From assembly GCA_002474415.1 (NCBI GenBank), contig DLQV01000031.1, positions 1 to 5,918 of the forward strand: a stretch of 5,918 bases of DNA. Reading direction: 5' to 3'. The position numbers and the translations under genes are program-made. Shown in pieces: positions 5,701-5,918 of this stretch. The DNA is from Lachnospiraceae bacterium UBA7598 (lineage in GTDB: Bacteria; Bacillota; Clostridia; Lachnospirales; Lachnospiraceae). How positions within the stretch are numbered: the stretch's first letter is position 1; each line of letters starts with the position of its first letter. Under the pieces are notes generated by a model that searched no databases, was not told the DNA's origin, and saw only the letters and a list, made by a program, of their open reading frames with translations.

Positions 5701-5918
5701 ATGGCAAATATTTATGAAGGAACATTAGGACTGATCGGACACACACCACTGGTAGAGTTCAAACACATCGAGAAGAAGTTTGGCCTTGAGGCAAGACTTC
5801 TTGCAAAGCTGGAGTACTTTAACCCGGCAGGATCTGTTAAGGATCGTATTGCAAAAGAGATGATTGAGCAGGCAGAGAAGGACGGAAAATTAAAGCCGGG
5901 CTCCACCATTATCGAGCC
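5701..5918 (+). CDS. cysK: Cysteine synthase (O-acetylserine sulfhydrylase), 5' part only
   Basis: The first 72 codons are present; the gene runs off the window end. The enzyme is PLP-dependent and makes L-cysteine from O-acetylserine and sulfide. The N terminus ANIYEGTLGLIGHTPLVEF is family-typical, and NPAGSVKDRIAKEMIEQAE contains the PLP lysine K47. GGAGG (5688-5692) lies 8 nt before the ATG at 5701. The gene has its own promoter after the suf terminator, so it is a neighbour rather than an operon member, but its product is the substrate of SufS. A cystathionine beta-synthase-like or CysM enzyme cannot be fully excluded from the N-terminal part alone. Confidence 0.9.
   Translation, partial: MANIYEGTLGLIGHTPLVEFKHIEKKFGLEARLLAKLEYFNPAGSVKDRIAKEMIEQAEKDGKLKPGSTIIE

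Noticed and set aside
1..5918. Mobile elements, CRISPR arrays, tRNA or rRNA genes, toxin-antitoxin pairs
   Set aside because: No transposase motifs, spaced direct repeats, cloverleaf sequences or small gene pairs were seen; nearly all the DNA is covered by the suf genes and cysK.

Overview
This window looks like a chromosomal fragment from an anaerobic Firmicute of the class Clostridia, most likely a Lachnospiraceae-type gut bacterium. The reasons are the gene content (Rrf2 regulator, SufC-B-D-S-U, no SufA or SufE), strong GGAGG-type ribosome binding sites, consensus sigma-A promoters, a short SufD and moderate base composition. The genus cannot be fixed from the sequence alone. Every substantial gene reads on the + strand.

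Positions 1-179 are a regulatory region. The possible tail of an upstream gene ends at 58. It is followed by a near-consensus promoter (TTTACA, 17 bp, TATAAT at 87-115), whose -35 box lies inside a CCCCTA/TAGGGG dyad (81-101). A hairpin-forming inverted repeat (129-160) sits in the leader, just before the ribosome binding site. Positions 180-5434 hold an iron-sulfur cluster assembly operon: an IscR-like Rrf2 regulator (180-605), sufC ATPase (673-1419), sufB scaffold (1436-2842), sufD scaffold partner (2853-3749), sufS cysteine desulfurase (3751-4986) and sufU sulfur-transfer protein (4976-5434). Gaps after sufC are 16, 10 and 1 nt, and sufS and sufU overlap by 11 nt, so this reads as one transcription unit. 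A stem-loop with eight T residues (5499-5563) closes it. Positions 5564-5700 carry a separate promoter (TTGACA, 17 bp, TATATT) with repeats around it, driving a cysK-like cysteine synthase gene that runs off the window end.

How the genes work together: CysK makes cysteine. SufS removes its sulfur as a persulfide, and SufU accepts and relays the sulfur. The SufB-SufC-SufD complex builds the Fe-S cluster using ATP hydrolysed by SufC. The Rrf2 protein has an IscR-like cysteine cluster and probably senses Fe-S status and feeds back on the promoter at 87-115.

I do not see a wholly new system. The points most worth a second look are the altered cluster-ligand set of the Rrf2 protein, the two symmetric elements in its promoter and leader, the acidic tail of SufU, the short SufD, and the paired repeats at the cysK promoter.
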